Shown: one piece after another, positions 18,054-26,903 of the stretch
Numbering within the stretch: the stretch's first letter is position 1
Layout: each line of letters starts with the position of its first letter
Source: Microbacterium proteolyticum
GTDB lineage: Bacteria > Actinomycetota > Actinomycetes > Actinomycetales > Microbacteriaceae
Reading direction: 5' to 3'
Length of the DNA stretch: 64,000 bases
Assembly: GCF_030818075.1 (NCBI RefSeq)
Contig: NZ_JAUSZZ010000001.1
Span: forward strand, 1,364,001 to 1,428,000
The notes under the pieces: generated by a model
What the model was told of the DNA's origin: nothing
Seen by the model: only the letters and a program-made list of their open reading frames with translations
The model's database searches: none
Made by a program: the position numbers and the translations under genes

Positions 18054-19304
18054 TCAGAGCCCCCACGCCTCGCGGACGGCGGCTCGGAGCACACGCCCAT
18101 CCGCCCGGTCCAGCGCGCGGCGGCTGCGCTCGTACGCCGCGCGGGCGGCATCCCGGAACACCGCCGCGTGGGCGGGTGCGGAGGCCGCCAACGATGCGAG
18201 GCACTTCTGCAGCCGCACCTGCACCTCGACGTCGGCAGCGCCGTCGCGTGCGAGGGGGCGGAACGCGTCATCGACGAGGTCCTGCAGCCGCGGAGCGACG
18301 ACCCGGACGCGTTCGTAGTCCACATCGGGGCGGGGCTCGACGGCGAGGCCCCGGGCGAACACGCGCTGGAGCGCGGCGATGACCTCGATCGCGGTGCCGG
18401 GGTCGTTGGTGGCCGCAGACAGGGCGCGCGTGCCGATCTCGGTGAGTGCGATGACGCCGAACCGGGGGTCCTGCTCGTATGTCCGGTGGTGCTCGATGCG
18501 AAAGGCCCGGCGCACCGCCTGCCGCACGTCGTCGTCGACGTCGCCCACGATGCGCACGAGCGGTACGCGTGCGTCGGCGATCCGGCCGGGCGTCGCTTCG
18601 ACGTGGACCTCGATCCCCCGATCGTGAGCGAGTCGATCGAGCGCCGCGACGCCGATGTGCGTCACGTAGCCGACCTGCTCCGCGTGCACCGCCGTGGCAT
18701 CCGGAACCCGGCCCGCGGAGGGCCGCGCACCGAGTGTCGGTGCGGCCGCGTGCACCTCGAAAGAGGTGGTCGCCGCCTTCTCGACCCGGTCGATCACGTC
18801 GGCCATGCGTCCGAACGTCGAGAGATGCGAAATCCAGCGCAGCAGCGTGAACACCACGATGCCGATGATCACGAGCGTGCTGACGAACAGGATGATGCGC
18901 CCCTGCGGGGTGTAATACCCGGTGGACAGGGCCACGATGCCGACCAGCGAGAAGGTGAAAGCGCCGACGAAGGTCGACACGGCGTTCTGCGAGGTGGGAT
19001 CGGCGATCAGCAGGGGCGTCGAGCGCGGGGTCGCCGTGGTCGTCGCCGAGGAGAACGCCGTGACCATCGCGGTCACCGAGAAGGTGCTGACGGTGAGCAT
19101 CGCCGTCGCGATGATCTGCAGCAGCGAGCCGACGGCGTTCTGGCCCAGCTCGATGCCGAGCTCGAAGGGGAGCAACGGCCCGAGGAACCCCGCCGCCAGC
19201 GCCACGATCACCGCGATGAGCGTGAAGACAGCGGCCCGCACCCAGACCTGGCGCCCGAGCCGGAGGAAGAAGGATGCCAGGGAGCTGCGCGTCGTCGTGG
19301 CCAT
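18054..19304 (-). CDS. DUF2254 family membrane protein
   Basis: 416 residues. Four hydrophobic segments lie in the first ~165 residues (around 20-45, 58-80, 105-128 and 132-155), followed by a ~250-residue soluble domain with two similar alpha/beta halves. This is the layout of DUF2254 (PF10011) proteins, whose function is unknown. TAGCGT (19312-19317, minus strand) ends seven bases before the ATG, fixing the start. It sits 90 bp downstream of the DUF4012 gene on the same strand but has its own promoter-like box. Confidence 0.85.
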   Translation of the reverse strand: MATTTRSSLASFFLRLGRQVWVRAAVFTLIAVIVALAAGFLGPLLPFELGIELGQNAVGSLLQIIATAMLTVSTFSVTAMVTAFSSATTTATPRSTPLLIADPTSQNAVSTFVGAFTFSLVGIVALSTGYYTPQGRIILFVSTLVIIGIVVFTLLRWISHLSTFGRMADVIDRVEKAATTSFEVHAAAPTLGARPSAGRVPDATAVHAEQVGYVTHIGVAALDRLAHDRGIEVHVEATPGRIADARVPLVRIVGDVDDDVRQAVRRAFRIEHHRTYEQDPRFGVIALTEIGTRALSAATNDPGTAIEVIAALQRVFARGLAVEPRPDVDYERVRVVAPRLQDLVDDAFRPLARDGAADVEVQVRLQKCLASLAASAPAHAAVFRDAARAAYERSRRALDRADGRVLRAAVREAWGL

Positions 19305-19394
19305 TCCGTCGACGCTATCGCTGCGCGGTGCCTGCGGGCGGGGGCTGGACGTCGGGTCGTCCGGCGCCCCGCGCCGTCAGGAGGGCAGAGGCAC

Positions 19395-21428
19395 TCAGCC
19401 GATCGCGGACAGCATGATGTTGTCCGAACCCTCGGGGCTGCGGAACAGGGGTGCGCAGTTCGCGTCGATCGTGACGGCCGTGTCGTGTGCGCCCGGGGTG
19501 TGGCGCAGCTGCAAGGGACCCAGGTCTCCGTCGGGCAGCTGCACCGTGTACGAGACGGTGCGCGTCTCTCCCTCGGCCAGCAGCACCGTCCTGCTCTCCG
19601 CGGGGTTGTCGTGATCGGAGCCGGAACGGTCCCGGAAGCGCGGATCCCACCACTCGCCCTCGTCGGGTGTGGTCGACAGGATCTCGCCGCCGGGCGGGGC
19701 GAAGAAGAGCACATCGAGCATCATCGTGCGGGGGTCGATCCCGCGTTCGAGGTTTCGCAGTCCCAGGGTGTAGCCGCTCTTGATGGCGTCGGTGATCCCG
19801 TTGTGCAGGTCCATCGTCACGGTCATCGTGCGGTTCTCCGCGTTGCACGATGCGCGCTGCGAATACGAGAGGTGGTACTCCAGTTTCCCGATCGAGTAGT
19901 CGTTGAAGTAGATGCCCAGCTGCGTCGCCTCGGTGTTGTCCTTCCGCAGAGCGCCGTCGAGGCCGTACTGGTGCGAGAGGCTTTGAAGCGCCGCATCGTC
20001 GAACCACGCGTAGATGCGTCCCTCCTGCGCACTCCGCACGATCTGATCCCACATCGCGGCGATGTCCCACTGGCTGCTCGTGAGTTTGGCGAACATGCCG
20101 GAGCTGACCTCATTGAAGTAGGCGTCCATGGCGCCGTTGTCCATGCCGAAGCGTTCGTAGGGTTCGCTCATCAGCACGGATGCCGCGTTGCCGGCGTCGA
20201 CGACCTCACCCGAGCTCAGCGTGAGGGGCCCGGTCGCTTCGAGGAGGTGCGCCAGGACGATGGGGTCGATGGAGAAGGCGCCGTCGAAGGTCGGCTTGTC
20301 CGTCCATTCGCGCGTGGCCTGGAAGAGTTCGACCGACGTCGGGAAGTCCGGGCTCATGGTGAAGTTCGAGGACCAGTTGGTGAACTCCCGCGGATAGAGG
20401 GTGCTCGTCTCATAGGGGAGGTCGAGGAGAGAGCCGTTCTCGGTGTCGAATCCTCGGGCGGGCAGGTCCTCGTACATCAGGGCGGTGCCGGTGTCCTGGC
20501 TCAACAGGTCGACCTTCCCGCCGTCCACCTGCAGCACCAGCCATTGCGCGACCCCGCCCCCCGTCGCCCGGATCTCCGCGGGCGTCTGGATCATGAGCTG
20601 GTACAGCATCGGGCGCTCGGCGCCGGCGGCGCGGAGCAGGGCGGGGAGGTGCTCCTCGACGGTCTGCAGAATGGGGGTGGCCTGTGCCAGGAGGCTGACG
20701 AGTTCGTCGACGGGGGCGGAGATCTGCGGCAGCACGTCGGTGCGGTCCATCGCCGCGGCGATGGCCGTTGCGTCGTCGAACGAGGTGAGGACCGTCGGGA
20801 TGACGCTTCCGGCGTTGAGGAACGGCTTGAGGTTGATCGTCTGCGCGTCGGTCCCGTCGTCCGCTGCCGACATCATGGTGAGGACCGGCGGCAGCGTCTG
20901 CGACGTCAGCGTGTGGGCGATGTCGGTGACGGCGCGAACGGCGAGCACGTTGTTCCGGGCCGCCGGAACCTCCGCGGCGAGGTCCCACAACGGTCCCCGG
21001 GTGGTGTCGCGGGCGCGTTGCGCGCGCGCGACGATGTCGGTGCCGGATTGCTCGACAGCCCCGATATCGCCGCGGGCGGCGGCACGGACCATCAGCTTCG
21101 CCTCATCCATCGCGCCCTGGAGGTCGTCGCGCACCTGATTCACCTGCCAGGCGAAGGCGCCCGCCGCCAGGAGAGCCACCAACACGGTGACCAGCAGCGG
21201 GCCTCCGGCCAGCGCCGCCACGAGGGCGGCGTTCCGGCGCCACGTCTGTGCCGCGGATTCCGGGGCGGCGTGGCGCGCCAGAGGCCCGGCGGTCGTCAAG
21301 CCGACGGCCTCGATCATCGCCGACGCGCGGCTGCTCTCCCGTCGGCCGGCTCGCGCGCCTCGAGGCGCCGCCTGGTGCCTGTTCGACCGTCCGTCGGTGC
21401 GCGTGCCCCGCGTCATCTCCCTCGTCAC
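19395..21428 (-). CDS. DUF4012 domain-containing membrane-anchored protein
   Basis: 677 residues. An Arg-rich cytoplasmic N-terminus is followed by one strong membrane segment (about 68-95) and a large extracytoplasmic part. The latter holds the DUF4012 domain (about 330-600; conserved GGGVAQWLVLQVDGGKVDL region and Trp/Tyr-rich blocks). In actinobacteria DUF4012 proteins are found with cell-surface polysaccharide genes, but no activity is established. The GTG at 21428 follows TACGAT with a six-base gap and gives MTREMTRGTRT; the frame stays open to 21506, but that part lies over the promoter. No polysaccharide genes are immediately adjacent here. Confidence 0.8.
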   Translation of the reverse strand: MTREMTRGTRTDGRSNRHQAAPRGARAGRRESSRASAMIEAVGLTTAGPLARHAAPESAAQTWRRNAALVAALAGGPLLVTVLVALLAAGAFAWQVNQVRDDLQGAMDEAKLMVRAAARGDIGAVEQSGTDIVARAQRARDTTRGPLWDLAAEVPAARNNVLAVRAVTDIAHTLTSQTLPPVLTMMSAADDGTDAQTINLKPFLNAGSVIPTVLTSFDDATAIAAAMDRTDVLPQISAPVDELVSLLAQATPILQTVEEHLPALLRAAGAERPMLYQLMIQTPAEIRATGGGVAQWLVLQVDGGKVDLLSQDTGTALMYEDLPARGFDTENGSLLDLPYETSTLYPREFTNWSSNFTMSPDFPTSVELFQATREWTDKPTFDGAFSIDPIVLAHLLEATGPLTLSSGEVVDAGNAASVLMSEPYERFGMDNGAMDAYFNEVSSGMFAKLTSSQWDIAAMWDQIVRSAQEGRIYAWFDDAALQSLSHQYGLDGALRKDNTEATQLGIYFNDYSIGKLEYHLSYSQRASCNAENRTMTVTMDLHNGITDAIKSGYTLGLRNLERGIDPRTMMLDVLFFAPPGGEILSTTPDEGEWWDPRFRDRSGSDHDNPAESRTVLLAEGETRTVSYTVQLPDGDLGPLQLRHTPGAHDTAVTIDANCAPLFRSPEGSDNIMLSAIG

Positions 21429-21575
21429 CCCGTGATCGTAATCTGGCCAGATGACGCGCCACTCACATTCGTGTGAACGGTGCCCGTGTCGACGGGCGCC
21501 CCTCACCCTCGGAGACGGCAGAGGGGTGGTCGTCGCGGGGTACGGGGTGGGCGGTGGGTAGACTCGGGGCGTTCA

Positions 21576-21660
21576 GGAGGGTTGTCCGAGCGGCCGATGG
21601 ACCTGGTCTTGAAAACCAGTGGGCAGCAATGTCCCGTGGGTTCGAATCCCACACCCTCCG
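21576..21660 (+). tRNA. tRNA-Ser(UGA)
   Basis: Class II tRNA with acceptor stem GGAGGGT / ACCCTCC, anticodon loop CTTGAAA (anticodon TGA), a long variable arm and T-loop TTCGAAT. CCA is not encoded. TAGACT 11 bases upstream (21559-21564) is a plausible -10 box. Confidence 0.97.
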
Positions 21661-21982
21661 CAACGAAAGAACGCGGGCCCCGGAGGGGTCCGCGTTCTTT
21701 CGTCATGACCGGCTGAGCGGGAGTCGAACGGAGTTGGGCCCACGCCGCCGGAGGCTCCGCCGAGCGCGAAGCGGTCGGTGGAGGGGCGGTGGGGAGAATC
21801 CCACACCCTCCGCAACGTGAAAAGCGGGCACCGCAGGGGTCCGCTTTTCACGTGATGGCCGGTTGAGCGGGAGTCGAACGGAGGTGGGCCCACGCCGCCG
21901 GAGGCTCCGTGCCGCGCAGCGGCCCGTGGAGGAGATCCCACACCGCTGCGGTTCGAAAGCGCAGGCGAGAGCCTCTTTCCGC
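21644..21982. repeat. Tandem array of tRNA-Ser 3' ends each followed by a hairpin
   Basis: The last 22 bases of the tRNA-Ser region, GAATCCCACACCCTCCGCAACG, recur exactly at 21796-21817. A decayed version (GAGATCCCACACC) stands at 21932-21944. Each is followed by a different hairpin: 21665-21701, 21816-21852 and 21948-21982. Between them a ~55-bp segment is duplicated (21706-21759 and 21853-21909). The unit is about 150 bp, but the tRNA body is present only in the first copy. I see no gene in 21661-22046; this array fills it. It could stem from repeated integration at the tRNA 3' end or from slippage duplication. Confidence 0.85.
21665..21701 (+). terminator. Terminator of tRNA-Ser(UGA)
   Basis: Long stem GAAAGAACGCGG...CCGCGTTCTTTC immediately after the tRNA. 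The stem ends in a T-rich strand (TTCTTTC). Confidence 0.8.
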
Positions 21983-22046
21983 ACCCCTGTCTTCGACTCC
22001 GGCCGGAAGTCGCCGTCCAGGCGAACCGATACGGAACATTGGAGGC

Positions 22047-23255
22047 ATGAAGCGACGCTCAGGCGGGACGGCGGGCGCCACCGCCCTTGTGCTCACGGCC
22101 CTCCTGGCCGGCTGCTCCGTCGGTGGTCCGGCTGAGCCGAGCGAGACGGTGACGCCGGAACCGACCGCGCCGCCGGACGCGGCGTGTGCGCTGCAGCAGC
22201 TGTCCGCGCGCGACGCGATGCACATCGGCGTGAATCTCGACTGGGGTTCCGAGACGGTCGGCCAATACGCGACGCTGCTCGGCGCACCGCCGGCAGACGT
22301 GGTGTCTTTCGCGCCGATTCCCTGGACCGACCAGGAGCGGGAATGGGTGCGGCAGGCGGCCGACCAGGCCGCCCAGGCGGGCGCCGCGCACCTGCTGACC
22401 CTGGAACCGCAGGAGGGCCTCGCCGCGGTCACCGACGAGGTCATCGCCGACGTCGTGTCGGTGCTGCAGGAGGAGACCCGTGCGGGGGTGCCGGTGCTCG
22501 TTCGTTTCGCTCACGAGATGAACGGGTCGTGGTACGCGTGGGGGCAGCAGCCCGAGGAGTACGTCGCGACCTTCCGTCGCGTCGCGACCGCGATCCACCA
22601 GGAGGTGCCCGGGGCGGCCATGATGTGGGCGCCCAACTACGGCGGCGGCTACCCATTCGCCGGCGGTCAGTACGAGGCCCCGGCGGGGTCGTCGGCTGCC
22701 GCGGCACTCGATACCGACGGCGATGGAGCCGTGACCGGGGTCGACGACTCGTACGCTCCGTATTACCCGGGCGACGAGTTCGTCGACTGGGTCGGGATGT
22801 CGCTCTATCACTGGGGGTCGGCGTACCCCTGGGGGGAGAACGAGATGCCCGAGCCGGGTAAGTTCGCCGCGTAGCTGACCGGCACCTACTCCGGTCTCGG
22901 GGGCGACGACACGGCCGTGCCCGACTTCTACGCCGAGTACGGTCAGGCTCGTGACAAGCCGGTGGCCATTCCCGAGACGGCGGCGCTCGTGATCGACCGC
23001 GGTGATCAGGACGGACAGGATGCCATCCACCAGGCGTGGTGGCAGCAGGTCTTCAGCGCCGAGACGCGGCAGCAGTTCCCGCTGCTCCGGCTGGTCAACT
23101 GGTTCGAGTGGGTGAAGTTCGAGCCCGAAGTCAACGAGACCGTGCAGTGGGCGGTGCTCGACAGGGTGAACAGCCGGAACGCCTTCGTGGACGACCTGCC
23201 CGACTGGGTGCAGTTCGGCCCCGTCGCATGCGGGGGCAGCCCTCCCGCGACCTGA
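22047..23255 (+). pseudogene. GH26-like endo-mannanase-type lipoprotein, interrupted by an in-frame TAG
   Basis: The reading frame encodes a lipoprotein signal (LVLTALLAGC, lipobox Cys near residue 22), a Thr/Pro linker and a GH26-like barrel. FAHEMNGSWYAWG resembles the acid/base strand of GH26 and MMWAPNYGGGYPF the next element; VAIPETAAL may carry the nucleophile Glu. After KFAA the frame meets TAG (22872-22874) and then continues in the same frame with LTGTYSGLGGDD to the stop at 23255. A CAG to TAG change would explain it. Without readthrough, the 275-residue product lacks the probable nucleophile and should be inactive. GGAGG lies directly before the ATG. Either a recent nonsense mutation or a sequence error. 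Confidence 0.8.
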
Positions 23256-23292
23256 CCGCGTGATCCGACTCGCGCGACGGGCCGCGCGAAGA

Positions 23293-23397
23293 TCAGTCGC
23301 GGTTGCTGCGCGCTGCGGCGATCCCCATCGCCAGGGTCGCGAGGAAGAGCGCGGCCATCCCGGTGAACATCACGACCACTTCGAGCGACTCGTCCAC
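23293..23397 (-). CDS. Putative 34-residue single-pass membrane protein
   Basis: MDESLEVVVMFTGMAALFLA and onward to AAARSNRD: one continuous hydrophobic helix (about residues 7-27), acidic N-terminus and basic C-terminus, consistent with a small N-out membrane protein. The GTG start has a strong Shine-Dalgarno sequence (GAGGAGG, five bases away). The reading frame is open further upstream but only this part looks protein-like. It sits alone in the 343-bp gap between the GH26-like gene and the LCP gene. Function unknown; too short for routine annotation. Confidence 0.5.
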   Translation of the reverse strand: MDESLEVVVMFTGMAALFLATLAMGIAAARSNRD

Positions 23398-23520
23398 GAC
23401 ATCCTCCTCACCTCTGGGTGGGCGAGCGTAGCCGACGGCGGTGACGCCACGGCATCCGGCAGACCAACATCCCGTCATGCAGCGGCCTCGATCTTCACGG
23501 CATTCACAGCCGTGCGTCCC

Positions 23521-23526
23521 TAGTAT
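23521..23526 (+). promoter_or_regulatory. Possible -10 box for the LCP gene
   Basis: TAGTAT lies 73 bases before the GTG start of the LCP gene. The message would have a ~65-base leader with GAGAGGA as ribosome-binding site. No clear -35 box is seen. Confidence 0.35.
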
Positions 23527-23598
23527 TGCTGCGACCTTGCGACCCTTCCGAGGTCGACGTGCTGCCGGGCCGGTGGTATCCGTCTCGAGAGGACCCGA

Positions 23599-24888
23599 GT
23601 GAGTAGAACGACGACACCGCGCGGTCAACGCACCCTGGCGCGGCACGGGCGGCTGTCGTCGCCCGGTCCCCTCGCCCAGTTGCTGCGCGGTCTCGCCATC
23701 GTTCTGGCCGTGCTCCTCGTGGCCGGCGGCGCCGTTGTCGCCTACGCGGCGGTCGATCTCACGCGCAGCTTCACGGCGGATGCCGTCGACTTGAAGGGCC
23801 AGCCCGCCGTCCCGCCCGATCTCGGCGAGCTCAAGGGCGGCGTCAACCTGTTGCTCGTCGGCACCGACGAGTGCGAGCCCGATTTCGCGCAGCTGTTCGG
23901 CGACCGCTGCAGCGGCGACGACGCCGAGGGCAACCTGAACGACGTCAACATGCTGGTCCACATCTCCGACAACCCGCGCCGCGTCACCGTCGTCTCGTTC
24001 CCGCGCGACCTCATGGCGCCGATGCCGTCGTGCACCGACAAGGACGGCAACGTCAGCTACGCCAGCGACTACCGGCAGATCAACAGCGCGTACATGTACG
24101 GGGGTCTGTCCTGCGTCGTCGACACGGTCTCCGAGCTCAGCGGCCTGCAGATCCCGTTCGCGGCGAAGGTGAGCTTCGGGGGCGTCATCAACATCACGGA
24201 TGCCATCGGCGGTGTCGACGTCTGCATCGCCAACGGCATCAAGGATCCCTACACCGGCATCGACTGGCCCGCCGGCATGCGCCAGGTGAAGGGCCTGGAC
24301 GCCCTGCAGTTCCTCCGCACCCGACACGGCGTGGGTGACGGCGGCGACCTAGGCCGCATCTCGAATCAGCAGCAGTACATGTCGCGACTGGCCAACAAGC
24401 TCAAGAGCCAGGAAGTGCTCTCGAACCCGGCGACCCTGTACAAGCTGGCCTCCACGGCGCTGCGCAACGTCGACCCGTCGACCTCGCTCACGAATCCGTT
24501 GACGCTCGTGCAGATCGCCTCCGCCGTGAAGGACGTGCCGTTCGACGACATCGTCTTCATCCAGTACCCCACGTACACCGACCCCGACGACCCGAACCGC
24601 GTCGTCCCCGACGTGGAGGACGCCGACACGCTCTGGGCCGCGCTCGCCGCGAACCAGCCGCTCGAACTGTCGGGCAACCTCAGCGACGGCGACGGTGTCG
24701 TGGTCGATGAGAACGCCACGCCGACGCCCCCGGCATCGCCGGCGCCGGTCGAGAGCGCGAGCCCGTCTCCCACCGACAGTGCCGCGCCGACGCCCGCGCC
24801 GACCTCCGACGCGATCGTGCTTCCGGACGGGATCGCCGGTCAGACCGCCGCGCAGGCGACGTGCTCGAACGGCAACGTCCGCGACTGA
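23599..24888 (+). CDS. LytR-CpsA-Psr (LCP) family cell-wall glycopolymer transferase
   Basis: 429 residues. One membrane segment (about 35-58) precedes an extracytoplasmic LCP domain (about 75-260) with the conserved arginine motifs VSFPRDLM and QFLRTRHGVGDGGDLGR that bind polyprenyl-pyrophosphate. LCP enzymes attach teichoic-acid-like or other glycopolymers to peptidoglycan on the cell surface. Residues ~370-415 form a Pro/Ser/Thr/Ala-rich tail likely to be extended in the wall, ending in a short Cys-containing segment. The GTG start is chosen for GAGAGGA six bases upstream. A perfect 16-bp hairpin terminates the gene. Confidence 0.93.
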   Translation: MSRTTTPRGQRTLARHGRLSSPGPLAQLLRGLAIVLAVLLVAGGAVVAYAAVDLTRSFTADAVDLKGQPAVPPDLGELKGGVNLLLVGTDECEPDFAQLFGDRCSGDDAEGNLNDVNMLVHISDNPRRVTVVSFPRDLMAPMPSCTDKDGNVSYASDYRQINSAYMYGGLSCVVDTVSELSGLQIPFAAKVSFGGVINITDAIGGVDVCIANGIKDPYTGIDWPAGMRQVKGLDALQFLRTRHGVGDGGDLGRISNQQQYMSRLANKLKSQEVLSNPATLYKLASTALRNVDPSTSLTNPLTLVQIASAVKDVPFDDIVFIQYPTYTDPDDPNRVVPDVEDADTLWAALAANQPLELSGNLSDGDGVVVDENATPTPPASPAPVESASPSPTDSAAPTPAPTSDAIVLPDGIAGQTAAQATCSNGNVRD

Positions 24889-24898
24889 TCTCGACCCC

Positions 24899-24939
24899 GT
24901 CACCCGGCATCCGAGATCGTGGTTCGGATGCCGGGTGAC
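24899..24939 (+). terminator. Terminator after the LCP gene, built from GGCATCC/GGATGCC
   Basis: Perfect 16-bp inverted repeat GTCACCCGGCATCCGA / TCGGATGCCGGGTGAC with a 9-base loop, ten bases after the stop. The stem contains an inverted pair of the over-represented 7-mer. Confidence 0.8.
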
Positions 24940-24989
24940 GACGGGCTAGTATGGACCGGTGTGTTCACGCCGAGAGGCATCGGACACCT

Positions 24990-25081
24990 GGAGACGTCGC
25001 ATAGTCAGGCCTAGTGCACCACCCTGCTAAGGTGGAGTCCCCGTAAGGGGACCGAGGGTTCAAATCCCTCCGTCTCCGCCA
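24990..25081 (+). tRNA. tRNA-Ser(GCU)
   Basis: Class II tRNA: acceptor GGAGACG / CGTCTCC, anticodon loop CTGCTAA (anticodon GCT), long variable arm GAGTCCCCGTAAGGGGAC, T-loop TTCAAAT and encoded CCA end. A TAGTAT box (24947-24952) lies upstream. Confidence 0.97.
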
Positions 25082-25082
25082 G

Positions 25083-25110
25083 AAAAAGCCCCGGTTCGCC
25101 GGGGCTTTTC
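25083..25110 (+). terminator. Terminator of tRNA-Ser(GCU)
   Basis: Stem AAAAGCCCCGG / CCGGGGCTTTT with TTCG tetraloop, directly after the CCA end. Confidence 0.9.
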
Positions 25111-25421
25111 TGTTCCGCGCAGGCCGCAGTCAGCCCTGACGCGACTCGAGCGCGTCGAGACCCGGCATCCCGAACCGCTTCCGGCCGCCGCTGACGTCGA
25201 CGACCGTGAGCATCACCCGTCTCACGAACGGCGCCGGGCCACCGTTCCCGTCGCCGAGACGCAGACGGTGGACCTCGCGAGCAGAATCGACGCACCGCAG
25301 TGGGCGCGTGGAGGAGCGGACAGCGGCCCGGGCGCTACCCCTGCACGGCCGCGGCCGGGCGCACGCTAGTGTCATCCCCGCGGCGCGCATGCGTCGCATC
25401 CCCTACCCCGGAGAAGCGCAC
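25111..25421. other. 311-bp stretch without a convincing gene
   Basis: A minus-strand frame ending at 25130 has gene-like third-position GC over its last ~50 codons (ending VVDVSGGRKRFGMPGLDALESRQG) but no start with a ribosome-binding site and no recognised family. It might be a gene remnant. A plus-strand TAGTGT box at 25367-25372 could be the -10 of the DUF808 gene. Confidence 0.4.
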
Positions 25422-26297
25422 ATGTCGGTCGGACTCCTCGCCGTCGTCGATGACATCCTCAGCGCCGCCATGAAGGCCAGCGCCAAGACGGCGGGTGTCG
25501 TCATCGACGACGCCGCCGTCACGCCCCAGTACGTGCAGGGGCTCACCCCTGCGCGGGAGCTGCCGGTGGTCTGGAAGATCGCGCTCGGCAGCATCATCAA
25601 CAAGTACATCGTCATCATCCCGATCGCGCTGCTGCTCACCGCGTTCGCCCCGTGGGTGCTGCCCTACCTGCTCATCATCGGCGGCGGATTCCTCTGCTTC
25701 GAGGGGGCCGAGAAGGTGCTCGAGTGGTTCGGGGTGCACCACGGCGCGCACGACGACGACGGCCCCCGCGACGAGAAGAAGCTCGTCCTGGGCGCTGTGC
25801 GCACCGACCTCATCCTCAGCACCGAGATCATGCTCATCGCCCTCTCCGGCCTCGACCCCGATTTCGGCATCTGGATGACGCTGGGTGCGCTCCTGGTCAT
25901 CGGCCTGGCCATGACGGTCGTCGTCTACGGCGCGGTGGCGCTGCTGGTCAAGCTCGACGACATGGGTCTCCGCCTCATGAAGAGCCCGTCGCGCGGCACC
26001 CGTCGCGCGGGCGCCCGGATCGTGGCATCCATGCCCGCCGTCTTCCGCGTCATCAGCATCATCGGGACCGTGGCCATGCTGTGGGTCGGCGGTCACCTGG
26101 TCACGCAGAACCTCGCCGAGACGTTCTGGTCGGCTCCGTACGACCTCGTGCACGTGGTCACGCATGCGATCGAGGCGGCGGGACCGGTGGTGGTGTGGAT
26201 CGTCGACACGGCGATCTCGGCGGTGTTCGGGCTCATCCTCGGGTTGGTCATCGTCGCCGTGGTGACCGGTGTCTCCCGCCTGGTGCGGCGGGCGTAG
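25422..26297 (+). CDS. DUF808 family membrane protein
   Basis: 291 residues. The conserved DUF808 N-terminus (ILSAAMKASAKTAGVVIDDAAVTPQYV) is followed by LPVVWKIALGSIINK and about six hydrophobic segments. This is the E. coli YedI-type family of integral membrane proteins of unknown function. CGGAGAAG precedes the ATG. The stop codon TAG lies exactly where the convergent glycosidase remnant begins (26298), so the last residues (RLVRRA) may have been reset by the deletion that truncated that gene. Confidence 0.85.
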   Translation: MSVGLLAVVDDILSAAMKASAKTAGVVIDDAAVTPQYVQGLTPARELPVVWKIALGSIINKYIVIIPIALLLTAFAPWVLPYLLIIGGGFLCFEGAEKVLEWFGVHHGAHDDDGPRDEKKLVLGAVRTDLILSTEIMLIALSGLDPDFGIWMTLGALLVIGLAMTVVVYGAVALLVKLDDMGLRLMKSPSRGTRRAGARIVASMPAVFRVISIIGTVAMLWVGGHLVTQNLAETFWSAPYDLVHVVTHAIEAAGPVVVWIVDTAISAVFGLILGLVIVAVVTGVSRLVRRA

Positions 26298-26863
26298 TAC
26301 CAGTTGTTGGCGCCGGCCAGGGGGCCGCTCGTCAGCGGATCCGCGCAGAGCAGCCGCATGAGTTCCTGCTGGGCGGTGAAGGCCCCCGCCTCCGAACTCG
26401 TCCACCGGACGGTGGCGGCGTGGATCGGCCGGTCGCCGGGGCGCACCGACTCGCCGCCGCTGCGGAGGTCGAGCGTCAGCGTCACCCCGTGGTCGTCGAC
26501 CTGCCAGAAGGCGAAGGCGCCGCCGCGCACCTCCACCCCGAAGCCCCGCGTGCTCCCCGTGGCCGTGTCGTGCACGAGTGCGCTCCAGGGCAGCACCGCC
26601 TCGGGCCGGACGACGCGCCACTCCAACTCTCCGTAGGCGCGCTCCCACGCGTCGCCGAGCACGCGCGCGGAGCGGGGGATCGGATGCCGCCAACGCAGTC
26701 GCACCCGCGCCACGGTCTCGGTTGTGGCCACGGCGATGCGGAACCCCCTTCCGGCGGGGGCGGTGCGGACGTCGATCCGCGACGGGCCGGTGGCGACGAA
26801 CGGACCCTCCGGCGTGGCCTGCACGTGCACGAGGTCGGGTGGGGGAACGGACGACTCTGTCAC
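26298..26863 (-). pseudogene. Stump of an alpha-galactosidase-like glycoside hydrolase (N-terminal ~188 residues only)
   Basis: From the start at 26863 the product (MTESSVPPPDLVHVQATPEG) resembles the N-terminal beta domain of large GH36/GH27-type glycosidases and reaches GPLAGANNWYYA, the beginning of the catalytic barrel in such enzymes. It then runs into the antisense of the DUF808 coding end (RRTRRETP...), which is not glycosidase-like. More than half the expected protein, including all catalytic acids, is missing, so I call a 3' deletion. The gene diverges from the galactoside transport operon and shares its upstream region, so it once belonged to that locus. Confidence 0.65.
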
Positions 26864-26903
26864 GAGTTCTCCTCTCGAGGGGAGTGGCGGTCGGTGCCGC
26901 GCT

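Noticed and set aside
17994..21476. A 1,160-codon plus-strand open frame
   Set aside because: It is antisense to the DUF2254 and DUF4012 genes and spans the gap between them. The protein is Arg/Gly/His-rich and typical of high-GC shadow frames.
25130..25399. 89-codon minus-strand frame with gene-like codon use at its 3' end
   Set aside because: No family, no convincing start and Arg-rich N-terminal part. Kept only as a possible remnant in the description of the gap.
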